IMG/VR virus record: IMGVR_UViG_3300033571_028173
Coordinates: 1 to 22,132 of that record
Length of the DNA stretch: 22,132 bases
Source: a virus
Reading direction: 5' to 3' (one strand)
Below, one piece after another: positions 1 through 6,473 of the stretch. Within the stretch, counting starts at the first letter, position 1. Each line of letters begins with the position of its first letter. Below the pieces are notes generated by a model. The model searched no databases. It was not told where the DNA came from and saw only the letters and a list, made by a program, of their open reading frames with translations. A program made the translations under genes and the position numbers.

Positions 1-55
1 TGCCTGAACGGGGTTCGGTGGGGACCTGGCAACAGAATCCCACCACTTTCATCAA
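1..55 (+). ncRNA. Possible 3' part of a structured RNA
   Basis: The first bases are GC-rich compared with the rest of the window and fold well. Bases 17-23 pair with 38-44 (GGTGGGG with TCCCACC, one G-U pair). Inside this stem, CTG and CAG (26-28 with 33-35) close a GCAA tetraloop of the GNRA type, leaving a small AC/AA internal loop. Just upstream, GAAC and GTTC (6-9 with 13-16) could form a second small stem. No reading frame or tRNA cloverleaf fits. The hairpin reminds me of conserved elements in bacterial structured RNAs such as alphaproteobacterial tmRNA or 6S RNA, but that is memory, not a search. The 5' part would lie outside the window. It could also be only a hairpin in the leader of the next gene. 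Confidence 0.3.
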
Positions 56-70
56 TCGTAGGAGGTATCG

Positions 71-259
71 ATGAGTGAAGTATCTTGTTATGTTATGAAA
101 CCCCTTTCTTATGCAACCGATAACGAATGCACGTTCAAGAATTTGCGTTCGGTTGATTTGAAACGAGCAAAGAAGCATCGTGGAGTATATAAGCTTTCGT
201 ATGGACAATACGGAAGTTCCAATCATGTTTCTTATGTGGCAACACGAGATTTCGACTGA
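71..259 (+). CDS. Unknown small basic protein (62 aa)
   Basis: I do not recognise this protein. It is short and basic in its middle (K/R-rich around residues 31-37, RAKKHR), followed by a Tyr/Ser/Gly-rich end, with no membrane segment and no clear motif. Its reality as a gene is supported by a perfect Shine-Dalgarno sequence AGGAGGT at 60-66, four bases before the ATG, and by its stop codon overlapping the next start (TGATG), which suggests translational coupling with the cell-wall hydrolase gene downstream. It is the first complete gene of a tightly packed rightward cluster leading to gp33, gp59 and gp32. Confidence 0.6.
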   Translation: MSEVSCYVMKPLSYATDNECTFKNLRSVDLKRAKKHRGVYKLSYGQYGSSNHVSYVATRDFD

Positions 260-870
260 TGTATAAAACTCTGATGGCAGGATTATTCCTACTCATCGGG
301 TTCTTTGGTGCAAGACTGTATCCATATGATACAACAACAAATGCTGTAGCGCAAATTCCTGGATATGAAAGGATTTACGAATACGAGCATTTGTTGCTAT
401 CATTTGTTCCAGATGAACCATTGCCCGATGAACAGGAGACAAAAGTAGTCAACGTCGATCCTAAAGAGAGGGAGTGTCTAGCCAAAGCCATATATTGGGA
501 GGCTCGCAATCAATCTCTTGATGGAAAAGTCGCTGTAGGATACGTTGTAATCAATCGTGTCAATGCTGGTCTGTGGAAAGACTCCATCTGTGGTGTTGTC
601 TTTCAAGGTTGTCAATTCTCTTGGGTCTGTGAAGGTAAGGGTAAAAGAAACCTCTACAAGCTAACGAACGAGAACGAAAAAATTGCATGGGCTGAGGCGA
701 TTGCTCTTGCAAATGAACTTCTCATAGAGTATAATGACATTGAAGATATAACGAAGGGTGCAGTCTTCTTTCATGCTCATTATGTGAGACCTGATTGGTC
801 AAAGTGGAAGAAAGTTGAACGCACCGTTCGTATTGATGATCATATATTCTATCGTTTGAGGTCCATGTAA
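259..870 (+). CDS. SleB-type cell-wall hydrolase, membrane-anchored
   Basis: The 203-aa product has a hydrophobic N-terminal segment (about residues 4-20, LMAGLFLLIGFFGARL) that could be a signal anchor or signal peptide, then a linker, then a domain of the cell wall hydrolase / SleB family (Hydrolase_2) from about residue 68 to the end. Family marks include ECLAKAIYWEAR with the likely catalytic Glu81, the GKVAVGYVVINRV segment, CQFSWVC near 118-124, and GAVFFHAHYVRPDW near 167-180. This family cleaves peptidoglycan. A secreted or anchored form in a phage could act in host lysis or in cell-wall remodelling, and it may be the endolysin or an accessory lysin. The start overlaps the stop of the 62-aa gene, and its own stop overlaps gp33 (TAATG). 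In T4 the genes upstream of gp33 are dsbA and rnh, so a hydrolase here is a different arrangement. Confidence 0.85.
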   Translation: MYKTLMAGLFLLIGFFGARLYPYDTTTNAVAQIPGYERIYEYEHLLLSFVPDEPLPDEQETKVVNVDPKERECLAKAIYWEARNQSLDGKVAVGYVVINRVNAGLWKDSICGVVFQGCQFSWVCEGKGKRNLYKLTNENEKIAWAEAIALANELLIEYNDIEDITKGAVFFHAHYVRPDWSKWKKVERTVRIDDHIFYRLRSM

Positions 871-1091
871 TGCCAACAAAAGATGAAATGCTATCCTTTG
901 CCAAGACTATTGAGCAAATAGTCAAGGAAAAGGATCTAAACTATATTGATGCTGTGACGCATTTTTGCGAGATCAATTCTTTGGAGATTGAGTCAGTTAC
1001 AAATCTGATCAATCATTCATTGAAGGCCAAAATTGCATATGATGCGTCACAGCTCAATCTTTTACCCAAAAGCAATACATTGCCAGTATGA
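870..1091 (+). CDS. 33: gp33-like late transcription co-activator
   Basis: This 73-aa protein matches the T4 gp33 type. gp33 bridges the host RNA polymerase, carrying the gp55 sigma factor, and the sliding clamp gp45 to activate late promoters. The visible marks are a helical body with LNYIDAVTHFCEINSLEIESV (about 24-44) and the segment LKAKIAYDASQLNLLPKSNT near the C-terminus, which resembles the end of the family. It is shorter than T4 gp33 (112 aa), as seems usual in diverged T4-like phages. Order also supports it: gp33, gp59, gp32 is the T4 order. Start and stop overlap both neighbours (TAATG upstream, ATGA downstream), so the three proteins are probably translated in a coupled way. Confidence 0.8.
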   Translation: MPTKDEMLSFAKTIEQIVKEKDLNYIDAVTHFCEINSLEIESVTNLINHSLKAKIAYDASQLNLLPKSNTLPV

Positions 1092-1696
1092 AAATTGTTG
1101 CTCTAGAAGCATACAAGCTATTTCATTCGATCAAGCTTCACTTTACTCGTCAGTCATTTGACTTTTTCAAGAGTAGAGTAAAGATTTCGGAGAAAGCTTT
1201 TCTTTCTCGTCGCGATAGATTTGCATTTTATCGATTGGCGAAAGAGTATGATCGTGATCAATTTATCTCCCTGACTCTGGCGAACATTCTCAAGAATGAT
1301 TCGTTGTGGTCAATGAATTTGCTTGAGCCAGAAGCTGCAGATAATCTAGTCGAATACCAAAAGAGACTGGAGTCGCTCACATATAATTTCAAGCAGGACT
1401 TGAAAAAGCTTTTGGATTGGTCGCACGAACACGGTGTTTTTTTGGATCGTGCTTTTGTCCCTGGCGATTCTTATCCTCCGTTACTGACAATGGTCATGAG
1501 AAATGAAATTTCCATGGAGACATTTGTCATTCTAAATGGTGTCATCGATTTTCTTCCCATGTGGAAAAGAAAAATAAATGATGAGATCATTTGGCCAAAG
1601 TTTGCAATCAAGTGCGAGAAATATGCTCCATTTGTTTTGCAGCGAGTTGATTTGAAGAACATGAAAAAGATTCTGAAAAGCGAGTTTTTTCCTTGA
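1088..1696 (+). CDS. 59: gp59-like loader of the gp41 replicative helicase
   Basis: The 202-aa product aligns by eye along its length with T4 gp59 (217 aa), which loads the replicative helicase gp41 onto gp32-coated DNA at forks and recombination intermediates. Shared landmarks are an N-terminal SVYKLY-like segment (here EAYKLFHSIKLHF), RRDRFAFYRLAKEYDRDQFISLTLANIL (about 41-68, T4: RRDKYFFQKLSEKYKLKELALIFISNL), EISMETFVILNGVIDFL (about 138-154, T4: ISFETFILLDSFLNII) and the C-terminal W-x(2)-FAIKCEKYAP region. The gene overlaps gp33 by ATGA and sits just upstream of gp32, its physical partner. The promoter of gp32 overlaps its stop codon. Confidence 0.88.
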   Translation: MKIVALEAYKLFHSIKLHFTRQSFDFFKSRVKISEKAFLSRRDRFAFYRLAKEYDRDQFISLTLANILKNDSLWSMNLLEPEAADNLVEYQKRLESLTYNFKQDLKKLLDWSHEHGVFLDRAFVPGDSYPPLLTMVMRNEISMETFVILNGVIDFLPMWKRKINDEIIWPKFAIKCEKYAPFVLQRVDLKNMKKILKSEFFP

Positions 1697-1741
1697 CTTC
1701 GAATCAACGCATGATATATAATAGTGAATATTATGCATCAT
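1693..1741 (+). promoter_or_regulatory. sigma70-type promoter within a palindrome, upstream of gp32
   Basis: TTGACT (1693-1698) and TATAAT (1717-1722) are separated by 18 bp, a near-consensus host-type promoter. The -35 box overlaps the gp59 stop codon. Bases 1711-1723 and 1729-1741 form an inverted repeat matching at 11 of 13 positions around a 5-base centre. It covers the -10 box and the expected start near 1729. This would let gp32 be made apart from the upstream operon. The palindrome looks like an operator for a dimeric repressor, but no repressor is identified. A second TATAAT occurs at 1752-1757 without a good -35. Confidence 0.7.
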
Positions 1742-1790
1742 GTGAACAAGATATAATACGAAACATACAACGCATACGAAAGGAAATACA
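1742..1790 (+). promoter_or_regulatory. gp32 mRNA leader: A-rich, unstructured, with ribosome site
   Basis: The leader before the gp32 ATG is rich in A and poor in pairing potential, and ends with the ribosome binding sequence AGGAA (1781-1785), five bases before the start. In T4, gp32 represses its own translation by binding cooperatively to such an unstructured leader next to a pseudoknot. The same kind of autoregulation is plausible here from base composition and position, but I see no clear pseudoknot. Confidence 0.45.
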
Positions 1791-2663
1791 ATGTCTTTTG
1801 CATCACTAAAAAAGGCCAGCGGTTCTATTGAAAAGCTGGCGCGCGAGCTAGAAAAGCTTAATACACCTGCAACCAATTCATCGGAAGATACTCGTTTCTG
1901 GAAGCCAGAACTTGACAAGGCTGGTAACGGCTTTGCTACGATTCGTTTCCTTGCAGCGCCTGCTGCTGATGGTGACGATGCTCTTCCTTGGGTTCGCGTC
2001 TTTGATCATGGCTTTCAAGGACCTGGTGGTTGGTACATTGAGAACTCCCTGACTACTCTAGGCCAGAAGGATCCTGTCTCAGAGTACAATTCGATTCTGT
2101 GGAATTCTGGAATCGAAGCTAACAAGGAGATTGCTCGTAAGCAAAAGCGTCGCTTGAAGTATATCTCCAACATTCTTGTTGTTAGCGATCCGAAGAATCC
2201 TGACAACGAGGGTAAGGTCTTTTTGTTCAAGTACGGCAAGAAGATCTTTGACAAGATCACCGAAGCAATGAATCCGGAGTTTGACGACGAGGAAGGCATC
2301 AATCCATTTGATTTCTGGGCTGGCGCAAACTTCAAGCTTAAGATTCGCAAGTTTGAAGGTTATCCGAACTATGACAAGTCTGAGTTCGACAAGCCTTCTG
2401 CACTTTATGATGGTGATGATGCGAAGCTGGAGAAGCTTTGGAAGTCTGAGTATTCACTCAAGGATTTCCTTGATCCAAAGCACTTCAAGAGCTATGATGA
2501 GCTGAAGACCAAGCTGAATCGTGTTCTTGGTCTTGACGGAGCACCAGCTGCCTCAAAGAGCAAGGCATCGGATGAGAAGCCGGCATCAAAGGAGACACCT
2601 CCTTGGACTGACGACGAAGACGATGACATGAAGTTGTTTGAGAAGTTGGCTCGCGAGGACTAA
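1791..2663 (+). CDS. 32: gp32 single-stranded DNA-binding protein
   Basis: This 290-aa protein is the T4 gp32 type, which coats single-stranded DNA in replication, recombination and repair. It has a basic N-terminus for cooperativity (LKKAS near 6-10), the OB-fold core from about 28 to 240 with AGNGFATIRFLAAP (44-57), HGFQGPGGWYIE (73-84), NILVVSDPKNPDNEGKVFLFKYGKKIFDKI and FWAGANFKLKIRKFEGYPNYDKSEFD, and an acidic C-terminal tail (WTDDEDDDMKLFEKLARED) that in T4 binds partners such as gp59. The T4 zinc site (His64, Cys77, Cys87, Cys90) is not kept: only the His remains (His73) and the whole protein has no cysteine. The segment SLTTLGQKDPVSEYN that replaces it is, as I recall, shared with cyanophage gp32. 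The gene has its own promoter and terminator. Confidence 0.95.
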   Translation: MSFASLKKASGSIEKLARELEKLNTPATNSSEDTRFWKPELDKAGNGFATIRFLAAPAADGDDALPWVRVFDHGFQGPGGWYIENSLTTLGQKDPVSEYNSILWNSGIEANKEIARKQKRRLKYISNILVVSDPKNPDNEGKVFLFKYGKKIFDKITEAMNPEFDDEEGINPFDFWAGANFKLKIRKFEGYPNYDKSEFDKPSALYDGDDAKLEKLWKSEYSLKDFLDPKHFKSYDELKTKLNRVLGLDGAPAASKSKASDEKPASKETPPWTDDEDDDMKLFEKLARED

Positions 2664-2680
2664 GTACTGAGCGAGTAGCG

Positions 2681-2711
2681 AAAGAGGGGAGTGAAAGCTC
2701 CCCTCTTTTTT
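2681..2711 (+). terminator. Intrinsic terminator after gp32
   Basis: A stem of at least 9 bp, AGAGGGGAG (2683-2691) with CTCCCCTCT (2698-2706), encloses a 6-base loop and is followed by a run of T. It lies between convergent genes: gp32 ends at 2663 and the leftward 666-aa gene ends at 2710. The left flank also has A residues, so it may slow leftward transcription too, but the T run on that strand is short. Confidence 0.88.
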
Positions 2712-4710
2712 ATGATAATGCTCCTGCTGCCATCATATTCTGCATTCTTATAATGGTGTTTTCTTCATTTCTTATTGAAGCTGCTTGTTGGGATCCACCA
2801 CCACCTCCAGCAGAGGTGTTATTTGTGGTATTGTTGTTTATTATTGTGGGAGCCCCGCCTCCGGTTTCTTGTTGTTCTTTTGTTGTTTGTAAGTTTGATC
2901 CCATAGCTTGAATTATGTTTCCTGTTTCTCTCGGCTGTGGTATTAAATCTGTACTTGCATTTGCAAACAATGCAGCGTTTTGTGTAACTTTATCTAGATT
3001 TTCTTTTCCTAGATAACCTTGTCCTGGAGTAATCGCTCTTCCTGCAATTTGGCTAGTTGCAAGCAAATTTGCCTGGTCTTGGGTTAACTTGCTGGTATCT
3101 ATTCCCAATCTTTGGGCCATATTTTCTTGGCCGCTTTTCATATACCAAGCTGAAGCCTTTGCGGCAATTTCCGGGTCATTTAATAGATCTGGGTTTTTCA
3201 CTAATCTATCATCCCCAAACAACGCCTGTGATGCATTAGAATAATTAGTTTTTCCTGTCATTTGAATGAAGCCGCGACCTCGATACTTATAGCCTTCTCC
3301 CGCTTCAGTATTCCCCATCTTTCTTCCAAGATCGGTATCGGCACCGTACATCAATTCTCCCATTTTTTCTGGATCGCCCTTTATGGCATCTAGTTCTGCA
3401 TTTGTATATTTTGCAGCTCTGTCGCCAAAGATACTTCTAATTCTTTCATTTGATGATCCGCCATAATTCATTCTTTCGGATATACTTTCTCCACCAGATT
3501 CTTTCATTATGTTTCCCTTAACGGCGGCGATGTAATTCGGATCAGTAATTCCTTGTTCTCTTAAAGCGTTTTCGACCAAATTCATATTTTGTTGTACTTT
3601 TTCACTTATTCTTCCTGTTGGCACTGCTGACTGCTGTTGTGGTTTTGGTTCAGTTTCAGCTTTTCCTGTTATTGGATATTTCGTGTAATCAAATGACATA
3701 TCATCGCCGGTATTTGTGGTATCCGGAACATTTCTTTGTGCAAATTCTTCATTCAATCGCTGAATGTCGGCGTTCATTCCACCACCACCATTTGTCATCA
3801 TTCTATTCAAATTTTCTACCGCTCTATTGTTGAAATATTGCGACTCGGATCTAACTCGACTTGCGCGTGCCGCCCTAGACATATTGCTTAATCCTATGAA
3901 TTCTCCAATATTTTCTATACCCCGAGCAGACCCAGACTGTATTCTTTCAAGTATTCCCATTTTTTTCCAATTTTCTTCATCTGCCTCTTCATCAATTTCC
4001 TCGTCTCCTACTCCAAATCCTCCGGCAATTGTATCTATACCAAGTCCGGCTAGATATGAAGGTAGTCTTGCTCCTGTACCCAAAGCACTAATTGCACGAC
4101 TTCCTAAGGATGCAGCACTTCTCGCGACACCACCTGCTGCTCTTGCGGCTCCGCTAGCCGCTCTTGCGATTCCTCCTGCGGCTGCTCCTCCTAAAGCTCC
4201 TGCAGCAGTTGACGAAATTAAATCGTTGTCGGATCCACCATTTCCTAAACTAGAATCAGCAAGGGATTGATTTATTTTTTCTAGTTTTGCATTTGTTTCC
4301 GTTGAACTTTTTTTCAATTCCGACAAGTCTTTTGCCGACTGTGATGTTCTTGAAAATTTTACAGCTAATGTATTTTCGCTTTCGAGTTTAGTTCTAATTC
4401 TTTCAAGTTCTCCAGACATTTTTGATAGAAAACTTAAAACTTGTTTAGAATCTAAAGAATTCGTTTGCTGAGAAATGAATGATGATTGTTGAACAGCTTT
4501 TTGAGAAGATATGTTTTGTTGTTTGTCTGACCCGTAGGAAATGGGCGATTGTCTTAGTCTTGACATATTGTCCATTAATCTATTCATTTGAAATTGAGAA
4601 GTATTTTTGACAAATTTGCCCGAGTTTACATTTGCAGAATTTGTTAATCTTCTTGCTGATGGAGAAACTTTCGCTACTTTTGTAGCAAGCTCCATTAGTG
4701 GCGCTATCAT
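2710..4710 (-). CDS. Tape-measure candidate with GH19-type peptidoglycan hydrolase domain
   Basis: The 666-aa product starts at an ATG with AGGAG nine bases upstream. Residues 1-155 are polar and likely helical, with coiled-coil-like stretches (about 95-150). Residues 165-235 are Ala/Gly-rich and hydrophobic (AAGALGGAAAGGIARAASG...), followed by an acidic stretch DEEIDEEADEE. Residues about 365-580 match phage GH19 chitinase/endolysin domains: IAAVKGNIMKESGG with the likely catalytic Glu404, SERMNYG, and YRGRGFIQMTGKTNY (476-490), then VKNPDLL and AAKASAWYMKS. The C-terminus is Asn/Thr/Gly-rich (PTIINNNTTNNTSAGGGGG). It sits directly downstream of the gp26/gp51 frameshift pair, the usual place of a tape measure gene. 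I infer a tail tape measure or hub protein (gp29 position; T4 gp29 is 590 aa) with a built-in wall-degrading domain. The hydrolase domain is firm; the tape-measure role is inference. Confidence 0.7.
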   Translation of the reverse strand: MIAPLMELATKVAKVSPSARRLTNSANVNSGKFVKNTSQFQMNRLMDNMSRLRQSPISYGSDKQQNISSQKAVQQSSFISQQTNSLDSKQVLSFLSKMSGELERIRTKLESENTLAVKFSRTSQSAKDLSELKKSSTETNAKLEKINQSLADSSLGNGGSDNDLISSTAAGALGGAAAGGIARAASGAARAAGGVARSAASLGSRAISALGTGARLPSYLAGLGIDTIAGGFGVGDEEIDEEADEENWKKMGILERIQSGSARGIENIGEFIGLSNMSRAARASRVRSESQYFNNRAVENLNRMMTNGGGGMNADIQRLNEEFAQRNVPDTTNTGDDMSFDYTKYPITGKAETEPKPQQQSAVPTGRISEKVQQNMNLVENALREQGITDPNYIAAVKGNIMKESGGESISERMNYGGSSNERIRSIFGDRAAKYTNAELDAIKGDPEKMGELMYGADTDLGRKMGNTEAGEGYKYRGRGFIQMTGKTNYSNASQALFGDDRLVKNPDLLNDPEIAAKASAWYMKSGQENMAQRLGIDTSKLTQDQANLLATSQIAGRAITPGQGYLGKENLDKVTQNAALFANASTDLIPQPRETGNIIQAMGSNLQTTKEQQETGGGAPTIINNNTTNNTSAGGGGGSQQAASIRNEENTIIRMQNMMAAGALS

Positions 4711-4753
4711 TTACTTACTCCTAAATTTCTTTTATTTTGCCTAGAACTTTTTT

Positions 4754-4960
4754 TTATCTTTTCTTTGCGTTCATTAAGTCTTTTATTCTTTGATTTTCAC
4801 GCTCTATATGTTGAACGAGAAGTACGATGTAAACATCTCTTTCCCAAGGTAGCATATTTTCTAATTCAGTCAAGCTATACTTGTGATGTTGCATCATTGC
4901 AAAGTTTGTAGAATAATAATTGGCAAGATTTTCCTGTCCTAGGCTTATACGAAAAAATTT
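4754..4960 (-). CDS. 51: -1 frame extension of gp26 (gp51-like baseplate hub assembly chaperone part)
   Basis: After the gp26 slippery site the -1 frame encodes 66 residues (FRISLGQENLANYYSTNFAM...) ending at 4754. It contains YSLTELENMLPWERDVYIVLLVQHIEREN, a sequence type I recall from small conserved proteins at this place in T4-like phages. There is no usable start: the frame upstream is closed by TGA near 4980, the first ATG pair (AUGAUG in TNFAMM) has no Shine-Dalgarno and would cut off conserved residues. The expected product is therefore a gp26-gp51-like fusion of about 310 aa made by -1 frameshifting. The name gp51 rests on gene order and is the least certain part. The 43 bases between its stop and the next gene hold only that gene's ribosome site. 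Confidence 0.72.
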   Translation of the reverse strand, partial: KFFRISLGQENLANYYSTNFAMMQHHKYSLTELENMLPWERDVYIVLLVQHIERENQRIKDLMNAKKR

Positions 4961-5685
4961 GTCAAGCCCTCCACAGGTATTTCATGTTCAAATTCGCATT
5001 TTTCACACTTGTGTTTTACTATAGATTTGACTTGCGGCATCGTATCAAAGAATTTTTCCATTTTATCAAAACTTGTTTTTGGTATATTTTCAATGTACTC
5101 CATTATTTCTTCTTTTTTCATTTCTTTTGCGTAAAAGATACTATCCTTTTCAAAGAAATAGTCTATACAATCCACGACCAATTCTAGGGCATTTTCTACG
5201 GATGTTTTGTTCTCTTTTGAGCCCTGCATCAATGATTCCGTTGTTTTGAAACTTGGATATTTCATTACAACGCCAATATCCTTTGTAAAAAATATTGTTG
5301 TTTTGTGTTCGGGATTTTTTTCTATTTTTGCATTTGATAAATCGTACTCAAATTTCATCACATTATTGCATTCTTCATTTTCTGAAATTGCATTTTTGCA
5401 TGTGAATGACAAATTTATTTTTTCTCCAACAGATCTCATTCTCAATTGTATGAAAAAATATTCAAGATCAAAGGAAGACATCTCGTTAACATCGAAGTTG
5501 TTTTCTATGACACAGTTAGAAACAATTTGCTTTATCGCGTTTATTGAGTCTATTTCTTTTTTCGATTCTAATGCCATTAAAAGAATTTTTTGTTCTTTGA
5601 CAAGAAACGGTCTAAAGCGAATGGTTTTTCCTGTAGAAGGAAGTTGAAAATCGTATGTTGGCAAATCAATCTTTGGCAATTTCAT
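4945..5685 (-). CDS. 26: gp26-like baseplate hub assembly protein
   Basis: The 246-aa product belongs to the T4 gp26 / T4_baseplate family of hub assembly proteins. The N-terminal LPTYDFQLPSTGKTIRFRPFLVKEQKILLMALES (8-41) and FDLEYFFIQLRMRSVGE (72-88) are typical. Four cysteines, Cys96, Cys106, Cys227 and Cys230 (HKCEKCEF), look like a zinc site holding a small beta domain. The ATG at 5685 is preferred over a TTG one codon earlier, because AAGGG (5697-5693) is 7 bases from the ATG. T4 gp26 is 208 aa. The gene lies between the gp54-like gene and the tape-measure candidate, and its last codons carry the frameshift site. By position it may act like lambda gpG, as a chaperone for the tape measure. 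Confidence 0.82.
   Translation of the reverse strand: MKLPKIDLPTYDFQLPSTGKTIRFRPFLVKEQKILLMALESKKEIDSINAIKQIVSNCVIENNFDVNEMSSFDLEYFFIQLRMRSVGEKINLSFTCKNAISENEECNNVMKFEYDLSNAKIEKNPEHKTTIFFTKDIGVVMKYPSFKTTESLMQGSKENKTSVENALELVVDCIDYFFEKDSIFYAKEMKKEEIMEYIENIPKTSFDKMEKFFDTMPQVKSIVKHKCEKCEFEHEIPVEGLTNFFV
4951..4972 (-). promoter_or_regulatory. Probable programmed -1 ribosomal frameshift site
   Basis: In the gp26 frame the last codons are ACA AAT TTT TTC GTA TAA. Two overlapping slippery heptamers fit X XXY YYZ in the correct frame: A AAT TTT (4960-4954) and T TTT TTC (4957-4951). Either slip gives the same peptide N-F-F-R. A Shine-Dalgarno-like GGAGGG (4972-4967) lies 6 and 9 bases upstream of the two heptamers, as in the dnaX-type stimulator. 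The zero-frame stop follows two codons later. I see no strong downstream stem-loop. Position and layout match the frameshift sites of tail assembly chaperone genes such as lambda G/GT. Confidence 0.78.
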
Positions 5686-5705
5686 CAATATTCCCTTTCA
5701 TATAA

Positions 5706-6473
5706 TCAATCATTTGCTAGATTGCCGTTTGGAGTTACTGTTGTCGAACCTCCGCCAATAACTCCTCCACTTTCAGGAAAGAAATCCTGCACTTCAACTG
5801 CTCTTGGTGTTGGTGGAGAAGGTGCTTGTTGTCTTGGCGGATTTGTGCTTTGTATCAATGTACCTGTTTCTGGATCGCAATCACATTGATTTGTAAATCT
5901 AAAGAAATCGTATGTGAATGTAACTGGAACTCTGGCTACTTCTTCGCTAGCCCATGTCATTGGCACTTGACCAACAGATGTGGGGAAGGCTCTTTCAAAG
6001 TCCATTCTATACGAAGGTGTCTCTTTTTCATCGGTGCCATAACATATGATATAAATGTCAGCAACGTATTGATTTTTATATCTAAAATTATGATATGGAT
6101 AATCTTGCGATCTACTTGATGTTGACGGATATGTGTTAATGTAATTCATCCAGTTTTCAAATGTTGTTTTTTCCTCCATACCCGTATAGCGAAAGCTTTC
6201 TCTTTTTGATTTATTTGAGGAGCAAATAAAGTTTAGAGTTATTTCGCCGAAAAAAGTTTGAGTTGGATATTTAACGACAGGACCATACGTTCTATGATCA
6301 TAGGTGTTCAAAATTCTTCCTGGTAGATCTACGGATTCGCATCTTAGACTCAAATCTGCCAAATTGGGACAACAACCTGGGATTTTGTCAAAAAACACTT
6401 TAAATCTACTTTGTCTTTGCAAATCATGATATCGGTTTATGCTCGCAAGCATTGTTGATACTGATGCTGTCAT
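5706..6473 (-). CDS. 54: gp54-like tail tube initiator (tail-tube fold)
   Basis: The 255-aa product looks like a member of the T4 tail-tube superfamily (gp19, gp48, gp54). Residues about 20-55 (SRFKVFFDKIPGCCPNLADLSLRCESVDLPGR) are the usual tube-protein start, with the LPG turn. Residues about 150-195 (YRMDFERAFPTSVGQVPMTWASEEVARVPVTFTYDFFRF) are the conserved end of the fold. gp54 sits on top of the baseplate hub and starts tube polymerisation. The C-terminal 65 residues are a Pro/Gly/Thr-rich tail not expected in the tube fold. T4 gp54 is 320 aa. The start overlaps the upstream gene's stop (ATGA). It could instead be a diverged second gp48 or gp19; gp48 is assigned to 7531. Confidence 0.7.
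   Translation of the reverse strand: MTASVSTMLASINRYHDLQRQSRFKVFFDKIPGCCPNLADLSLRCESVDLPGRILNTYDHRTYGPVVKYPTQTFFGEITLNFICSSNKSKRESFRYTGMEEKTTFENWMNYINTYPSTSSRSQDYPYHNFRYKNQYVADIYIICYGTDEKETPSYRMDFERAFPTSVGQVPMTWASEEVARVPVTFTYDFFRFTNQCDCDPETGTLIQSTNPPRQQAPSPPTPRAVEVQDFFPESGGVIGGGSTTVTPNGNLAND

Noticed and set aside
1-60. tRNA gene fragment
   Set aside because: A GGTTCG-like stretch is present, but the surrounding pairing does not give a T-arm plus acceptor stem, and no CCA end is in the right place.
1532-1918. 128-aa minus-strand open frame across the gp59-gp32 gap
   Set aside because: It is antisense to two firm genes and to the gp32 promoter, with no ribosome site.
3764-4270. 168-aa plus-strand open frame, Pro/Ala-rich
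   Set aside because: It is the antisense of the Ala/Gly-rich part of the leftward tape-measure candidate, has no ribosome site and no recognisable protein features.
5207-5647. 146-aa plus-strand open frame
   Set aside because: It lies wholly opposite gp26, a recognised gene with a good ribosome site, and shows no family features.
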